64,000 nt of DNA from assembly GCF_012927205.1 (NCBI RefSeq), contig NZ_JABBGC010000001.1:2480810-2544809 (forward strand), given 5' to 3'. Origin of the DNA: Chitinophaga fulva. Its GTDB lineage: Bacteria; Bacteroidota; Bacteroidia; Chitinophagales; Chitinophagaceae. Made by a program: the position numbers and the translations under genes. Positions 63,706-64,000 of the stretch are shown piece by piece. Below the pieces are notes generated by a model. It made no database searches. It saw only the letters and a program-made list of their open reading frames with translations, and was not told the origin of the DNA. Positions within the stretch are counted from its first letter, which is position 1, and every line of letters starts with the position of its first letter.

Positions 63706-64000
63706 ATGCGTCAGATAGCTTTCAGACAAGCCTTAAGAGAAGCCCTGCAGGAGGAATTTCGCCGTGATGAACGGGTATTACTGATGGGGGAGGAAGTAGC
63801 CGAATACAATGGTGCTTATAAAGTGAGCCAGGGAATGCTCGATGAGTTTGGTCCAAAACGTGTGATTGACACGCCGATCGCTGAACTTGGATTTGCTGCC
63901 ATAGGCGTTGGTGCTGCTCAGAACGGCCTTCGCCCGGTAGTGGAATTTATGACCTGGAACTTCGCAACACTGGCTTTAGATCAGATCCTGAATACGGCTT
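63706..64000 (+). CDS. pdhB: Pyruvate dehydrogenase E1 component beta subunit (5' part, truncated by window)
   Basis: The first 98 codons run off the window end without a stop. [61 protein letters not shown] and [14 protein letters not shown] are characteristic of the E1 beta subunit that binds thiamine diphosphate with the alpha subunit. A branched-chain oxo-acid dehydrogenase E1 beta is possible, but the [10 protein letters not shown] sequence favours the pyruvate enzyme. The alpha subunit is not seen upstream, so it is presumably downstream or elsewhere. Confidence 0.92.
   Translation, partial: MRQIAFRQALREALQEEFRRDERVLLMGEEVAEYNGAYKVSQGMLDEFGPKRVIDTPIAELGFAAIGVGAAQNGLRPVVEFMTWNFATLALDQILNTA

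Noticed and set aside
1..64000. CRISPR arrays, tRNA or rRNA genes, insertion sequences and plasmid or phage integration sites
   Set aside because: No regularly spaced repeats, cloverleaf-like genes, transposase or integrase motifs were recognised in the gaps; a dedicated scan was not possible.

Overview
The window is a chromosomal piece of a Bacteroidota genome, most likely a Chitinophaga or close relative in the Chitinophagaceae. The evidence is three SusC/SusD outer-membrane pairs, two of them next to an ECF sigma factor and a FecR anti-sigma factor. Further evidence is many short lipobox lipoproteins, a DUF4407 protein, a DUF4280 PAAR-like spike tip, and promoters matching the Bacteroidota TTTG-N19..23-TAnnTTTG pattern rather than the E. 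coli one. Shine-Dalgarno sequences are mostly absent. I found no tRNA, rRNA, CRISPR array or transposase.

Layout. 1-2.0 kb: an AbiE-type type IV toxin-antitoxin pair, AT-rich at its start. 2.2-6.7 kb: an MFS exporter with an AraC regulator, a secreted HEXXHXXGXXH metallopeptidase and an exported epoxide-hydrolase-like enzyme. 7.0-17.3 kb: a contractile-injection effector island on the plus strand. It runs VgrG spike, lipase-like effector, small membrane protein, unknown protein, a 1344-residue PAAR-like protein carrying a peptidoglycan-binding domain plus two predicted cell-wall hydrolase domains, then two lipoproteins. No sheath, tube or baseplate genes are present, so the island presumably serves an apparatus encoded elsewhere. 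17.5-20.4 kb: a secreted amidohydrolase and a GH16-like lipoprotein.

20.5-34.4 kb: two nutrient-uptake loci on the minus strand, each read sigma factor, FecR, SusC, SusD. The order implies cell-surface signalling in which substrate-loaded SusC releases the sigma factor through FecR. 34.6-38.2 kb: small cytoplasmic and secreted proteins (VOC, PPP phosphatase, SH3-domain protein, GrpB, lipocalin-like). 38.3-42.8 kb: a periplasmic gamma-glutamyltransferase, a sialate O-acetylesterase, DinB and Dabb proteins. 42.9-46.4 kb: a LytS-type histidine kinase, a DUF4407 membrane protein and a LytTR response regulator in one operon. 46.6-48.1 kb: a TetR regulator and an alpha/beta hydrolase sharing an operator motif. 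48.3-52.7 kb: a TIM-barrel lipoprotein, a dienelactone hydrolase, a FecR-like protein lacking the sigma-binding domain, and proline dehydrogenase. 52.9-57.2 kb: a third SusC/SusD pair with no adjacent sigma/FecR. 57.5-64 kb: housekeeping genes (thyA-folA, dnaG, a thiolase, the start of the pyruvate dehydrogenase E1 beta gene), a decayed probable T9SS-cargo gene and a small membrane protein.

The strongest candidate for something new is the effector island. Its terminal gene pairs two different predicted cell-wall hydrolases on one PAAR-like tip and is followed by two lipoproteins that could be dedicated immunity proteins. Secondary points are long perfect inverted repeats between convergent genes, an apparent TetR operator shared by two promoters, and promoters placed so close to start codons that the transcripts should be leaderless. 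All functions are read from motifs and gene order; no database search was possible.
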